NCBI GenBank assembly: GCA_963850205.1 | Contig: CAWKKJ010000015.1 | Location: 1 to 64,000, forward strand | DNA length: 64,000 nucleotides | Direction of reading: 5' to 3' | Source of the DNA: JACVRW01 sp963850205 | Lineage (GTDB): Bacteria > Actinomycetota > Thermoleophilia > Solirubrobacterales > Thermoleophilaceae | Shown here: positions 1 through 9,300 of the stretch, piece after piece | How positions within the stretch are numbered: the first letter of the stretch is position 1 | How the letters are laid out: each line of letters begins with the position of its first letter | The notes under the pieces: generated by a model | What the model was told of the DNA's origin: nothing | What the model saw: only the letters and a program-made list of their open reading frames with translations | The model's database searches: none | Translations under genes and position numbers: made by a program

Positions 1-122
1 ACGTTTCGTAGGGACCCCCCTTGGCGCAGAGCCGGCGTCCTCCCGCGATGTCAGGCAGGCGGTGCGCCGGTGCCCAGGTGCCGCGAGGCGCCGAGTCGCC
101 GAGCACGACCCGCCGAACGGTC

Positions 123-172
123 GGGGTTTGACGGTTTCTCCTCGGCTGACGGGGGGCAACTCGTCACACCCC
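123..172. repeat. 50-bp palindromic repeat, copy A
   Basis: This is one of three ungapped 50-bp copies in the window; the others are at 45785-45834 and 52060-52109. It starts GGGGTTTGACGG and ends CGTCACACCCC, so the ends can pair in 10 of 11 positions. The internal core CCTCGGCTGACGGGGG can alternatively pair with the CGTCA arm. It matches the 52060 copy at 41 of 50 positions by hand alignment. It abuts the stop codon of the methyltransferase on the minus strand, so it could end or process that transcript, but it has no U-tract. Function is unknown. Confidence 0.6.
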
Positions 173-961
173 TCACGGCGGCGACCGCCGCCCGGTAAAG
201 CAGAACTGGGTGCAGGCGAAGAAGAACTCCCCCCGCTCGCCCAGCCCGCTCATCTCCGCCGCCCACGCCTTTGCCTCCTCCTCGCTTACGCCGCTCTTTC
301 CCGCGACGTAGTTGCTGATCAACGGCACCAGGAGGCCGCCGTAGGCCTCCGGGGTGAACTCGGCGGTCGCGAAGGCGTGGTCGGCCATCCGCACGTCCTC
401 GAACCCGGCCGCTCGCATCCGTGGCGCCAGCGTGCGGGGGAGCGAGGGATCGGCGAGATGGGCGTCCCATGCGGCCAGTACGCGCCGCGTGCGCTCGGCG
501 TCGACCGCGTGCACCGACACCGTGGCCCAGTCGACCGCCCAGGCTGCGAGCCGCCCTCCCGGCCGCAGGACGCGGAGGAACTCGGCCAGCGCGGCGTCTA
601 CATCCAGCACGTACTCCAGGACCTGCACGGTGAGCAGGGCGTCGAACGAGGCGTCGTCGACCGGAAGCGAGCCCGCATCGGCCTCTTCGAACGACACGTT
701 CTCGTGCCCCTGACAGCGCTTGGCGGCCGCGGCCAACATCTGCGGGCTGGCGTCGAGGCCCACCACCGCGCCCTCCGGTCCCACCTGCTCGAGCAGCTCC
801 ACGAGGTAGAAGCCCGGGCCGCAACCCACGTCGGCGATTCGCTCGCCAGGCGCCGCGCCCAGGGCCTCGCGGACGATCTCCCGGCGGCGGAGGATGTCGC
901 GCCGGCGGTACAACACCTCCATCTGCGCCGCCATCTTCTCGTCAAAGGCCAGTTGACTCAT
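173..961 (-). CDS. Class I SAM-dependent methyltransferase
   Basis: The 262-residue protein carries the UbiE/Methyltransf_11 Rossmann core. The SAM-binding glycine motif VGCGPG lies about 45 residues in, followed by an acidic strand end (GLDASP) and the motif LRVLRPGGRL near the middle. The C-terminal third has the alpha-helical pattern usual for small-molecule or arsenite-type methyltransferases, but the substrate cannot be read from the sequence. The start at 961 is chosen because an upstream GGAG lies at normal spacing; a 23-residue upstream extension overlaps the divergent ABC gene and looks unlike protein. The gene is divergent from the ABC exporter, with only 50 bp between them. Confidence 0.85.
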   Translation of the reverse strand: MSQLAFDEKMAAQMEVLYRRRDILRRREIVREALGAAPGERIADVGCGPGFYLVELLEQVGPEGAVVGLDASPQMLAAAAKRCQGHENVSFEEADAGSLPVDDASFDALLTVQVLEYVLDVDAALAEFLRVLRPGGRLAAWAVDWATVSVHAVDAERTRRVLAAWDAHLADPSLPRTLAPRMRAAGFEDVRMADHAFATAEFTPEAYGGLLVPLISNYVAGKSGVSEEEAKAWAAEMSGLGERGEFFFACTQFCFTGRRSPP

Positions 962-1011
962 GGGGCTCCAGTCGGTGTGACAACCACCGTACCGTCGATA
1001 GCCTCGTACCG

Positions 1012-1740
1012 GTGTACCGGGACGACCCACCCGCGCTCGCGCTGCGCGGGCTGACCAAACGCTACGACGACGGCACCCTCGCGCTGGAGGACTTCGACCT
1101 CGAGATTCCGGCCGGTGCCTTCTTCGGGCTGCTCGGCCCCAACGGCGCGGGCAAGACCACGCTGATCAGCGCGGTGTGCAACCTGCTGCGCGTCACCGAG
1201 GGCGAGATCGCGGTCTTCGGGGAACCCCACACCTCGATGCAGGCGCGCTCCTGGATCGGCCTGGCCGAGCAGGACATCAACCTCGACCGCTTTCTCACCG
1301 TGCGCGAGACGCTCGTCTACCACGGCGGCTACTTCGGCATGGAGGAGCTGGAGGAGCGGGCCGACGAGATGATCGAGATCTTCGGCCTCCAGGCCAAGCG
1401 CGACACGCGCGCCCCGCGGCTGTCCGGCGGGCAGCGCCGGCGGCTGTTGCTGGCGCGGGCGCTGATGCACCGCCCCCGGCTGGTGATCCTGGACGAGCCC
1501 ACCGCGGGGGTCGACTTCGAGCTGCGCACCGAGCTCTGGCGCTACATCCGACGGCTGCACGCCGAGGGCACGACCATCCTCCTCACCACGCACTACCTGG
1601 AGGAGGCCGAGGAGCTGTGTGAGGAGATCGCCCTCATCCGGGGCGGCCATCTGATCGCCCGCGACTCGGCCGAGGGCCTGCGCGAGGACTTCGGGGTCAG
1701 CCGGCTGCAGGATGCCTACGTGAAGGCCATGAGCTCGTGA
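1012..1740 (+). CDS. ABC transporter ATP-binding protein
   Basis: This 242-residue ABC ATPase has Walker A GPNGAGKTT near residue 45, signature LSGGQRRR near 138, Walker B LVILDEPTAGVD near 160 and the switch histidine in TTHYLEEAEELC. The DrrA/CcmA-like form, with a short ATPase and a separate one-polypeptide ABC-2 permease, is typical of drug, lipid or polysaccharide exporters. Start is GTG at 1012. TAGCCT at 999-1004 lies 7 nt upstream, which suggests a leaderless transcript. The stop overlaps the GTG of the permease (GTGA), so the two are translationally coupled. Substrate is unknown. Confidence 0.93.
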   Translation: MYRDDPPALALRGLTKRYDDGTLALEDFDLEIPAGAFFGLLGPNGAGKTTLISAVCNLLRVTEGEIAVFGEPHTSMQARSWIGLAEQDINLDRFLTVRETLVYHGGYFGMEELEERADEMIEIFGLQAKRDTRAPRLSGGQRRRLLLARALMHRPRLVILDEPTAGVDFELRTELWRYIRRLHAEGTTILLTTHYLEEAEELCEEIALIRGGHLIARDSAEGLREDFGVSRLQDAYVKAMSS

Positions 1741-2492
1741 CAGGGCTCTTCTGGCTGTGCCGGCGCGAGACCCTGCGCGTGTCCAAGCTCTGGACGCAGA
1801 CCGTGCTGGCCCCGGTGATCGCCTCGATGCTGTTCATCGTCGTGTTCGGGCTCTCGCTGGGAGGGCGCATCCGGCAGGAGGGCAACGTGGAGTACGAGGT
1901 GTTCATCGTGCCGGGCCTGATCGCGATGGCCATGGTGCAGGCCGCCTACGCCAACAACGCGTCCTCGATCTTCCAGGCGCGCTTTGACCGCTACATCCAC
2001 GACGTGCTGTCGGCGCCGCTGCGGCCGTGGCAGGTGACCCTCGGCTACACGGTCGGAGGGGTGTTCCGGGCGCTGGCGATCGGCGTCGCGCTGCTCGTGC
2101 TGTCGGTGGCGCTGGTGGGGGTGCCGGTCGAGCGGCCCTTCGCGCTGCTAGCGGCGGTGGGCCTCGGCCTCGTCCTGTTCAGCTCGCTCGGGGTGGTGGT
2201 GGGCATCTACGCGGAGACCTGGGACCACACCACCTTCATCAACAACATCGTGATCCTGCCGCTGGCCTTCGTCGGCGGCGTCTTCTACTCGGTCGAGGTG
2301 CTGCCCTCCCCCTGGGAGGAGCTCTCTCACTTCAACCCGATCTTCTACCTCGTGCAGGGCGTCCGCTTCGGCTTCCTGGGGGAGAGCGACGTGTCGATCT
2401 GGCTCTCGCTCGCGGTGACCGCCGCGCTGGCCGTCCCGGTGTACGCGTGGTGCCAGTGGCTGTTCACAACCGGCAGGCGCTTGAAGGATTAG
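1737..2492 (+). CDS. ABC-2 type transporter permease
   Basis: The 251-residue integral membrane protein has about six hydrophobic segments. The ABC-2 signature region is LPLAFVGGVFYSVEVLPSPW around residues 178-197, followed by FNPIFYLVQGVRFG. It forms the membrane half of the exporter with the ATPase directly upstream, whose stop it overlaps. The pairing resembles daunorubicin/NodJ-type exporters. Substrate cannot be inferred. Confidence 0.92.
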   Translation: MTGLFWLCRRETLRVSKLWTQTVLAPVIASMLFIVVFGLSLGGRIRQEGNVEYEVFIVPGLIAMAMVQAAYANNASSIFQARFDRYIHDVLSAPLRPWQVTLGYTVGGVFRALAIGVALLVLSVALVGVPVERPFALLAAVGLGLVLFSSLGVVVGIYAETWDHTTFINNIVILPLAFVGGVFYSVEVLPSPWEELSHFNPIFYLVQGVRFGFLGESDVSIWLSLAVTAALAVPVYAWCQWLFTTGRRLKD

Positions 2493-3175
2493 AGGAGCGC
2501 ATCACGCGCTGCCGCCGCTGCCCCCGCCTGGTGGAGTGGCGCGAGCGGGTGGCCCGCGAGAAGCGGGCGGCGTTTCGCGACGAGGAGTACTGGGGCCGGC
2601 CGGTGCCCGGGTTCGGCGATCCGGACGCTCGCGTGTACGTGCTCGGCCTCGCGCCCGCCGCCCACGGCGCCAACCGCACCGGCAGGGTGTTCACCGGCGA
2701 CCGCTCGGGCGACTGGCTGTTCGGCTGCCTGCACCGCACCGGCTTCGCCAGCCAGGCCACCTCGCGCCACCGGGACGACGGCCTGCGGCTCGAGGGTGCC
2801 TGGATCGGCGCCGCCGTGCGCTGCGCCCCGCCCGCAAACCGGCCCACGCCGGCGGAGCGCGATGCCTGCCTGCCCTTCGCGTCCGAGGAGCTGAAGCTGA
2901 TCGACCCCCGGGTGATCGTGTGCCTGGGGGCGTACGCCTGGGACGCCGCCGCCCGCCTGCTCGACCTGCGCCCGCGGCCCCGCTTCGGCCACGGGGCCGA
3001 GTTCGCGGTGGAAGACGGCCCGGTCCTGCTCGGCTCCTACCACCCCAGCCAGCAGAACACCTTCACCGGGAAGCTGACCGAGCAGATGATGATCGCCGTG
3101 CTGGCCCGGGCTCGGGAGCTGGCGGCGTCCACCGCCGGGAACGCGGCTATAGTGCCTCGCCGCAAGGAGCCATAG
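2456..3175 (+). CDS. Family 5 uracil-DNA glycosylase (UDGb)
   Basis: It removes uracil and other deaminated bases from DNA as the first step of base excision repair. The active-site motif GLAPAAHGANRTGR followed by FTGDRSGDWL is characteristic of family 5, which lacks the catalytic Asp/Asn of families 1 and 4. The second motif is SYHPSQQNTFTGKLT. Cysteines in TRCRRCP, VRCAPP and RDAC match the 4Fe-4S ligands of the family. There is no ATG in frame near the conserved start. GTG at 2456 overlaps the permease end by 37 bp and gives a plausible N-terminus, but GTG at 2447 is also possible. The last codons run into the riboswitch that follows. Confidence 0.88.
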   Translation: MAVHNRQALEGLEERITRCRRCPRLVEWRERVAREKRAAFRDEEYWGRPVPGFGDPDARVYVLGLAPAAHGANRTGRVFTGDRSGDWLFGCLHRTGFASQATSRHRDDGLRLEGAWIGAAVRCAPPANRPTPAERDACLPFASEELKLIDPRVIVCLGAYAWDAAARLLDLRPRPRFGHGAEFAVEDGPVLLGSYHPSQQNTFTGKLTEQMMIAVLARARELAASTAGNAAIVPRRKEP

Positions 3176-3300
3176 CCGAGTCTCCGGCCGCCCGGCGGTC
3201 GGAGAGCGGGGGACCCAAGCAGTACCGGGGCGAGTCACGTTCCCGCGTGTAGCGCCGCTCTTCTGGCGCGAGCCCGACAGCTAACCCCGTAGGCGCCGAA
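3163..3300 (+). promoter_or_regulatory. c-di-AMP riboswitch (ydaO/yuaA type)
   Basis: The leader of the cell-wall hydrolase gene carries the conserved ydaO blocks in order: GCCGAGTC at 3175, CGGGGGACCC at 3207-3216, GGGGCGAGTC at 3227-3236 and GACAGCTAACCCCGTAGGC at 3276-3294. This class binds two c-di-AMP molecules and in Actinobacteria typically sits upstream of Rpf, NlpC/P60 and other peptidoglycan hydrolases, turning expression off at high ligand. The gene after it is exactly such a hydrolase. The 5' edge overlaps the uracil glycosylase stop codon. Boundaries are approximate. Confidence 0.9.
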
Positions 3301-3325
3301 GAAGAGAAAAGGAGCCCCTACGTCC

Positions 3326-4078
3326 ATGAGACGCACCCTGCCTGTCCTGGCCGCCGCCGTGGTGAGCCTCACCCTCACGGCGGACGCCCTGGCCGCCGGC
3401 TACGCCACCCGCACGCTGCGGTCGGGGACGAGCGGATCGGACGTGAAGGCGCTCCAGCGCTACCTGGACCGGGCCGGCTACGAGACCGCGGTCGACGGTC
3501 AGTTCGGACCGGGCACGACGAGCAGCGTCAAGGGCTTCGAGAGCGCCGAGGGGCGGCGCGCCAACGGCGCCGCCTCGCGCTACGAGCAGCGACTCGTCCG
3601 CACGCGGGCCACCGCCTCGCAGGAGCAGCCTGTGGAGGAAGCCCCGGTGGCGGTCGAGGACGCCCCGGCGGAGGAGGCCCACCTCGACGAGGAGGGCATG
3701 GCGGTGGCCCCGGCCTCCGCGCCGGAGGAGGTGCAGGCGATCATCGCGGCGGGCAACGCGATCGCGACCAAGCCCTACAAGTACGGCGGCGGCCACGGCC
3801 GCTGGCGCGACTCCGGCTACGACTGCTCGGGCTCGGTGAGCTACGTGCTCCACGCCGCGGATCTGCTGGACAGCCCGCTGGCCTCGGGCGGCCTGATGAC
3901 CTGGGGTCGCCGCGGCCGGGGGGACTGGGTGACCGTTCGCTCCAACCCCGGCCACGCGTACCTGATCGTGGCCGGCCTGCGCTTCGACACCAGCGCGCGC
4001 AAGCGGACCGGCAACCGCTGGAGCGAGCAGATGCGCTCGGCTCGCGGCTATGTGGCCCGGCACCCGGCGGGACTCTGA
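3326..4078 (+). CDS. Secreted peptidoglycan-binding NlpC/P60-like hydrolase
   Basis: The 250-residue protein has a Sec signal peptide (residues 1-24, cleavage after ALA) and a PG_binding_1 domain at about 30-75 (SGSDVKALQRYLDRAGY, DGQFGP). An acidic, alanine/proline-rich linker (about 90-130) leads to a papain-like NlpC/P60 domain. The catalytic cysteine is in GYDCSGSVSY and the histidine in NPGHAYLIVAG. It most likely cuts peptide stems of peptidoglycan outside the membrane. The preceding c-di-AMP riboswitch supports a role in wall remodelling linked to turgor. An AGGAG ribosome site lies about 10 nt before the ATG. Confidence 0.9.
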   Translation: MRRTLPVLAAAVVSLTLTADALAAGYATRTLRSGTSGSDVKALQRYLDRAGYETAVDGQFGPGTTSSVKGFESAEGRRANGAASRYEQRLVRTRATASQEQPVEEAPVAVEDAPAEEAHLDEEGMAVAPASAPEEVQAIIAAGNAIATKPYKYGGGHGRWRDSGYDCSGSVSYVLHAADLLDSPLASGGLMTWGRRGRGDWVTVRSNPGHAYLIVAGLRFDTSARKRTGNRWSEQMRSARGYVARHPAGL

Positions 4079-4080
4079 GC

Positions 4081-4293
4081 GTGCCCCTGGCCGGATTGCT
4101 CCTGCTTCAGCTCGCGACCCTGGGGGGCCTGGTGCTGGGCCGGCGCCGGACGCTGCTCCCGCTGGCGGCGGCGGTTCCGGTGAGCCTGTTGCTGGCGGGC
4201 CCGCAGGCGGGGCTTCTGGCGGCACTCGCACTGGCCGCCCTCGGCCTGGGCGCCTACCTCCGCGAGTTGGTGCTCGACGCCTTTCGGCGCTAG
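4081..4293 (+). CDS. Small hydrophobic membrane protein
   Basis: The 70-residue protein consists of two or three leucine/alanine-rich membrane segments and ends with a charged tail (RELVLDAFRR). It starts with GTG two bases after the hydrolase stop, so the two genes are probably cotranscribed and both under the c-di-AMP riboswitch. Its stop overlaps the stop of the convergent lipoprotein gene. No family is recognised. Confidence 0.55.
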   Translation: MPLAGLLLLQLATLGGLVLGRRRTLLPLAAAVPVSLLLAGPQAGLLAALALAALGLGAYLRELVLDAFRR

Positions 4294-4592
4294 GGAAGCT
4301 CCTCCCGCAGCTCCTTGCGAAGCTGCTTCGCCTCCTTCTCGAGGTCCTCGCCGCCGGCCTTGGCCTTCTTCTCCAGCTCGCGGGCCTTCTTGCGGATCTC
4401 CGCGGGATCGGCGCCCTCGCGAAGCTCCTTGCGGAGGTCCTGCGCGTCCTTCTCCAGACCCTGGGCCGCTTCCTCGGCCTCCTTCTTGAGGTTCTCGGCC
4501 TCGTTGGTGACCTCGTCGCCACAGCCGGCCCCCGCCAGGGCCAGGGCGGCAAGTGCGCCGGCGGCGGAGCGCTGGAGAGTCCTTACGTGCAT
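4290..4592 (-). CDS. Coiled-coil lipoprotein, function unknown
   Basis: The 100-residue protein has a signal peptide ending in the lipobox LAGAGC (cysteine about residue 24). The rest is a single charged, heptad-like Glu/Lys/Arg helix with repeats of the type ELEKKAK and LRKELRE. It is predicted to be membrane-anchored by lipid with an extended coiled coil outside. TACCCT (plus-strand 4600-4605) lies 7 nt before the ATG, so the mRNA is probably leaderless. No enzymatic motif is present. Confidence 0.75.
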   Translation of the reverse strand: MHVRTLQRSAAGALAALALAGAGCGDEVTNEAENLKKEAEEAAQGLEKDAQDLRKELREGADPAEIRKKARELEKKAKAGGEDLEKEAKQLRKELREELP

Positions 4593-4618
4593 GGACCCCA
4601 GGGTAGGCCAGCGGCCCG

Positions 4619-6328
4619 TCAGATTCGGCAGGACCTGCGCTTCTCGTCGATCGTCACCGAGCGGCCGTCACTGAGCCGCGTCCGCGCCCGCAGCAGGAAT
4701 TTGCGGCCCGGGCGGACCCCGGCCAGGCGGATCCGCTTGCGGAAGGGCGCGCTCGCATCACGGGCCACGCGCAGGAAGCTGGCCGGCTCGTCCTCGTCGC
4801 CGGGCTTGGGCCGGCGGCGGATGAGAAACTCCACGCGCTCGATCGCGCGGGCGTCGAGGCCGCGGACCGCGGCGGTGAAGCGGCATTGGCGGCGAGCCGC
4901 GTCCAGGCGCACGGCCGGCTTGGCCCGGCAGCCGCTGCCGACACAACCGCGCAGCGCGGCCAGGCGCGCCGCCATCGCCGTGCGAATCGAGGCGAGGGCC
5001 GGGTCGGCATGGAGGCTCGTGAGCTCGTCGGGATCGTTGACCAGGTCGTACATCTCGACCTCGCCGCTGGCGTGCTCGACGTACTTCCAGCGGTAGTTGC
5101 GCAGCCCTGCGTAGGTGAGCGCGGTGTTTGAGCCACCCTCGAGCAGCAGCTCCCGCCCCCACTGCACGCCCGGATCCTCGAACAGCCCGAAGAGCGAGCG
5201 GCCGTCCGGCACCCGCCCGCCGCGGGCCTCGGCGGCGTCGAGGATCGTCGGCGCGAGGTCGGCGTTGGTCACGAGCTGGCTCCGGGTCTCGCCGCGAGGC
5301 ACCCCCGGTCCGCGCATGAGCAGCGGCAGCTTGATGGAGGGCTCGTAGGGCAGCAGCTTGCCCGCGGGCACGCGGTGCTCTCCGTGGAAGAAGCCGTTGT
5401 CGCTGGTGAACATGACAAGCGTGTTCTTGAGCTCTCCGGTGGCGTTGAGCGCCACCAGGATGGAGTCCACGGCCTCGTCCACCGCCAGCAGCGACTCCAG
5501 CCGCTGGCGGTAGTTCTCCTGGATCGCGTTGGCCCGGGCGGCGCTGATCGGGCGCCGCCCCTGCATCGCCAGCGGCTTGTCGGACATGTCGGCCTCGTTG
5601 AAGGAGGGCGCTGCTGGCGCCGGCTCGGTGGCGAAGGCGTTCACGTGGCGCGGCGCCGGGGACGGTGTTCCCTGGTTGGGAGGATCGTCGGGATCCGCCG
5701 GCCCACCGCTGTGCGGGGCCAGGAAGGCCAGCGAGAGGAAAAAGGGCTGCTCCGAGGGCGCCGCGCCGGCGATCAGCTGCTTCGCCCGCGTGGCGAAGAA
5801 ATCGGTGGAGTAGAGCTCGGGCTCACGCGCGGCGGTGCCGTAGCTGCGCAGCGTCCCGTTCTCGTTGATGGTGTACCCCCAGAAGCGGTAGGTCGAGGGA
5901 TCGACCGTGCCGTGCCAGTCGTTCCAGCCGGCCGGGACCTCGGCGGGCACGAGGCGCCCGTAGCCGTTGAGGAACTTGCCCACGTGCATGGTGCGGTAGC
6001 CCGCCTGCTGGAGCCAGATCGGGAGCCAGTTCGTGCGGTCCAGCCGTCCGTAGCCGCCGGCCGGCGGCCCGTTGCCGAGCACCCCGTGGTTGTGCGCGTA
6101 CTGGCCGGTGAACAGCGTGGCGCGCGACGGGCAGCAGAGCGGGTAGTTGGCGAAGCTGCGCGTGAAGGTCGTGCCCTTGCCGAACCAGGTGTTGACCTTG
6201 TTGAGAACGCGCATCGACTCGAGGGTCTGGTCGTCGGTCATCACCACGACGATGTTCGGCTTGGCCTGCGCCGCCGGCGCGACGACCAGGACGGCGATCA
6301 GGGCGGTGAGGACGATGCGTGCGCGCAT
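4619..6328 (-). CDS. Secreted sulfatase (arylsulfatase/GlcNAc-6-sulfatase-like)
   Basis: The 569-residue protein begins with a signal peptide ending AAQA, then KPNIVVVMTDDQ, the metal-binding start of type I sulfatases. The formylglycine motif is in PLCCPSRATLFTG, matching C-x-P-S-R, so activity needs a formylglycine-generating enzyme encoded elsewhere. Further metal and substrate residues are seen in VMFTSDNGFFHGEHR. After the sulfatase fold (about 1-470) there is a C-terminal beta-rich extension with cysteine pairs. Start at 6328 is preferred because it places the signal peptide at the N-terminus; upstream in-frame sequence overlaps the divergent helicase gene. Confidence 0.9.
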   Translation of the reverse strand: MRARIVLTALIAVLVVAPAAQAKPNIVVVMTDDQTLESMRVLNKVNTWFGKGTTFTRSFANYPLCCPSRATLFTGQYAHNHGVLGNGPPAGGYGRLDRTNWLPIWLQQAGYRTMHVGKFLNGYGRLVPAEVPAGWNDWHGTVDPSTYRFWGYTINENGTLRSYGTAAREPELYSTDFFATRAKQLIAGAAPSEQPFFLSLAFLAPHSGGPADPDDPPNQGTPSPAPRHVNAFATEPAPAAPSFNEADMSDKPLAMQGRRPISAARANAIQENYRQRLESLLAVDEAVDSILVALNATGELKNTLVMFTSDNGFFHGEHRVPAGKLLPYEPSIKLPLLMRGPGVPRGETRSQLVTNADLAPTILDAAEARGGRVPDGRSLFGLFEDPGVQWGRELLLEGGSNTALTYAGLRNYRWKYVEHASGEVEMYDLVNDPDELTSLHADPALASIRTAMAARLAALRGCVGSGCRAKPAVRLDAARRQCRFTAAVRGLDARAIERVEFLIRRRPKPGDEDEPASFLRVARDASAPFRKRIRLAGVRPGRKFLLRARTRLSDGRSVTIDEKRRSCRI

Positions 6329-6392
6329 GTGCGTCTGAACACACCAACCTGCGCGTAGGTGCGCCCACCCACGCGGTACGCTCGTGGGTCGC

Positions 6393-9300
6393 ATGGCGCG
6401 TGACCCTCTCGCATCGTTCACCCCCGGGGTTCGAGACTGGTTCGAGCGCTCGTTCGAGCGCCCCACCGAGGCGCAGGCGAAGGCCTGGCCGGCGATCGCG
6501 CGGGGCGAGAACACGCTCGTATCGGCGCCCACGGGCTCGGGCAAGACGCTGGCCGCGTTCCTCTGGGGCCTCGATCGCCTGGTAGCGGAGCCCGCCGAGC
6601 CGCGCCGGACCCGGCTGGTCTACGTCTCCCCCCTCAAGGCGCTCTCCTACGACGTGGAGAAGAACCTGCGCGCCCCGCTCAAGGGCATCGGCGGCGACGT
6701 CACGGTGGCCATCCGCACCGGCGACACGCCTCAGAAGGAGCGTCAGGCGATGCTGCGCACTCCCCCCGACGTGCTCATCACCACGCCGGAGTCGCTCTAC
6801 CTCATGCTCACCTCGCGGGCGCGCGAGTTCCTGGTGGACACCGAGTGGGTCATCGTGGACGAGATCCACGCCGTGGCCCGCACCAAGCGGGGCGCCCACC
6901 TCGCGCTGACCCTCGAACGGCTCGAGCACCTGGCCGGCCGCTCGCTGCAGCGCATCGGCCTGTCGGCCACCCAGCGGCCGCTCGAGGAGGTGGGCCGCTT
7001 CCTGGCCGGACCGGGGCGGGAGTGCACGCTGGTCGACGCCGGCGTGCGCAAGCCCCTGGACCTGAAGATCTGCGTACCGGTCGAGGACATGCGCGAGCCC
7101 GACGCGCCCGATCCCACCAACCCCGCCGCCGGCGGCACGGGCACCACGGCCGGCGGGGGCGACCTGGTGGGGGCCGGGCTGGGCTCCGCGGAGGGACCCG
7201 GCACCACCGCCCGCTCGATCTGGCCCGCGATCTATCCCGAGCTGCTCCGCCTGGTGCGCGAGCACCGCTCGACCATCATCTTCGTGAACAACCGACGCGG
7301 CGCGGAGCGGCTCGCGGTGCGCCTGAACGAGCTGGCGGCCGAGGACGACGGCGACGAGCCCACGGCGATCGCCCGGGCCCACCACGGCTCGCTGGCCCGC
7401 GAGGAGCGGCTGGTGGTCGAGGACCTGCTGAAGTCCGGCGAGCTGCCCTGCCTCGTGGCCACCTCCTCGCTCGAGCTGGGCATCGACATGGGCGCCGTCG
7501 ACCTGGTGATCCAGGTGGAGTCGCCGAAGTCGGTCACGGCCGGCCTGCAGCGGATCGGCCGGGCGGGGCACGGCGTGGGCGAGGTCTCGATCGGGCGCAT
7601 CTTCCCGAAGTTCAGGGCCGACCTGCTCGAGTGCGCGGTGGTGGCGCGCCGGATGCGCGACGGCGACATCGAGCCCACCGTGGTCCCCCGCAACGCCCTG
7701 GATGTGCTGGCCCAGCAAGTGGTGGCGATGGTGGCCGGCGGCGACGAGTGGCGGGTGCCGGAGCTGCACGACACCGTGCGGCGGGCCTACCCCTACTCGG
7801 AGCTGTCGCGCGAGCTGCTCGACAGCGTGCTCGACATGCTCGACGGCCGCTACCCCTCGGAGGAGTTCTCCGAGCTGCGGCCCCGAATCGTCTGGGATCG
7901 CGTGGAGGACACCATCCGCGCCCGCCGCGGGGCGCTGCAGCTGGCGGTCACGAACGCCGGGACGATCCCCGACCGCGGCCTCTACGGCGTGCACCTTCCT
8001 GACGGGCGCCGGGTCGGGGAGCTGGACGAGGAGATGGTCTATGAGGCCCGCCCCGGCCAGACCTTTCTGCTGGGGGCGTCGACCTGGCGGATCGAGGAGA
8101 TCACGCGGGATCGCGTGATCGTGGTGCCTGCCCCGGGCGCGCCCGGGGCGGTGCCGTTCTGGCGCGGCGACGGCGTGGGCCGGCCCAAGGAGCTGGGCGC
8201 GGCCATCGGAGCCTTCTCGCGCGACTCGGTGGAGCGGGAGCCGAGCGACCTGGTCGGCGAGTACGACCTCGACGAGCGGGCGGCGCGCAACCTCCTCACC
8301 TTCCTGCGCGAGCAGCGCGACGCCACCCGCGTGGTGCCGAGCGATCGCACGCTGGTGATCGAGCGCTTCCGGGACGAGATCGGTGACTGGCGGTTGTGCG
8401 TGCTCTCGCCCTTCGGAGGGCGCGTCCACGCCGCCTGGGCGCTGGCGCTCTCGGCCCGCATCCGCGACGAGTTCGGCCTCGAGTCCGACGCCATCTGGTC
8501 GGACGACGGCATCATCGTCCACCTACCCGACGCCGACGAGGCCCCCTCGGCCGAGCTCGTGCTGGTGGAGCCCGACGTGGTCGAGGAGCTGGTGGTCCGG
8601 GAGCTGTCGAGCTCCGCCCTCTTCGGGGCCCGCTTCCGCGAGAACGCCGCCCGTGCCCTGCTGCTGCCGCGCGCCCGGCCGGGTAAGCGCACGCCGCTGT
8701 GGCAGCAGCGGCTGAAGGCGCAATCGCTGCTCGAGGTGGCCAAGCGCTATGGCCAGTTTCCGATCGTCCTCGAGACCTACCGCGAATGCCTGCGCGACGT
8801 GCTCGACGTCCCTGGCCTCGAGGAGCTTCTCCGGGGACTGCACAGCCGCGAGCTCTCGCTGGTCGAGGTCGAGACCCAGCGCGCCTCCCCCTTCGCCTCG
8901 TCGCTGCTGTTCGACTACGTGGCCACTTACATGTACGAGGGCGACACGCCGAACGCCGAGCGGCGCGCGGCGGCGTTGTCGCTCGACCGGGACCTGCTGC
9001 GCGAGCTCCTGGGCCAGGAGGAGCTGCGGGAGCTGATCGACCCGGGCGCCCTGGCGGAGGTCGAAGCCGACCTGCAGCGGGTGAGCGACCGCACGCGCGC
9101 CGCGAACGCCGACGGTCTGCACGACGTGCTTCGCGCTCTCGGCGACCTCACCGGCGACGAGGCGCAGGTGCGCTGCCTGGAGGCCGTGTCGGCCAAGCGG
9201 ATGCTTACCGAGCTGGAACGGGAGCGGCGGGCCGTGCGGATGCGGATCGGAGGCGAGGAGCGCTGGATCGCCGCTGAGGACGCCGGCCTGTACCGCGACG

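Noticed and set aside
5823..8522. A minus-strand open frame of about 900 codons opposite lhr
   Set aside because: It is a shadow of the helicase gene and runs into the N-terminal region of the sulfatase in another frame.
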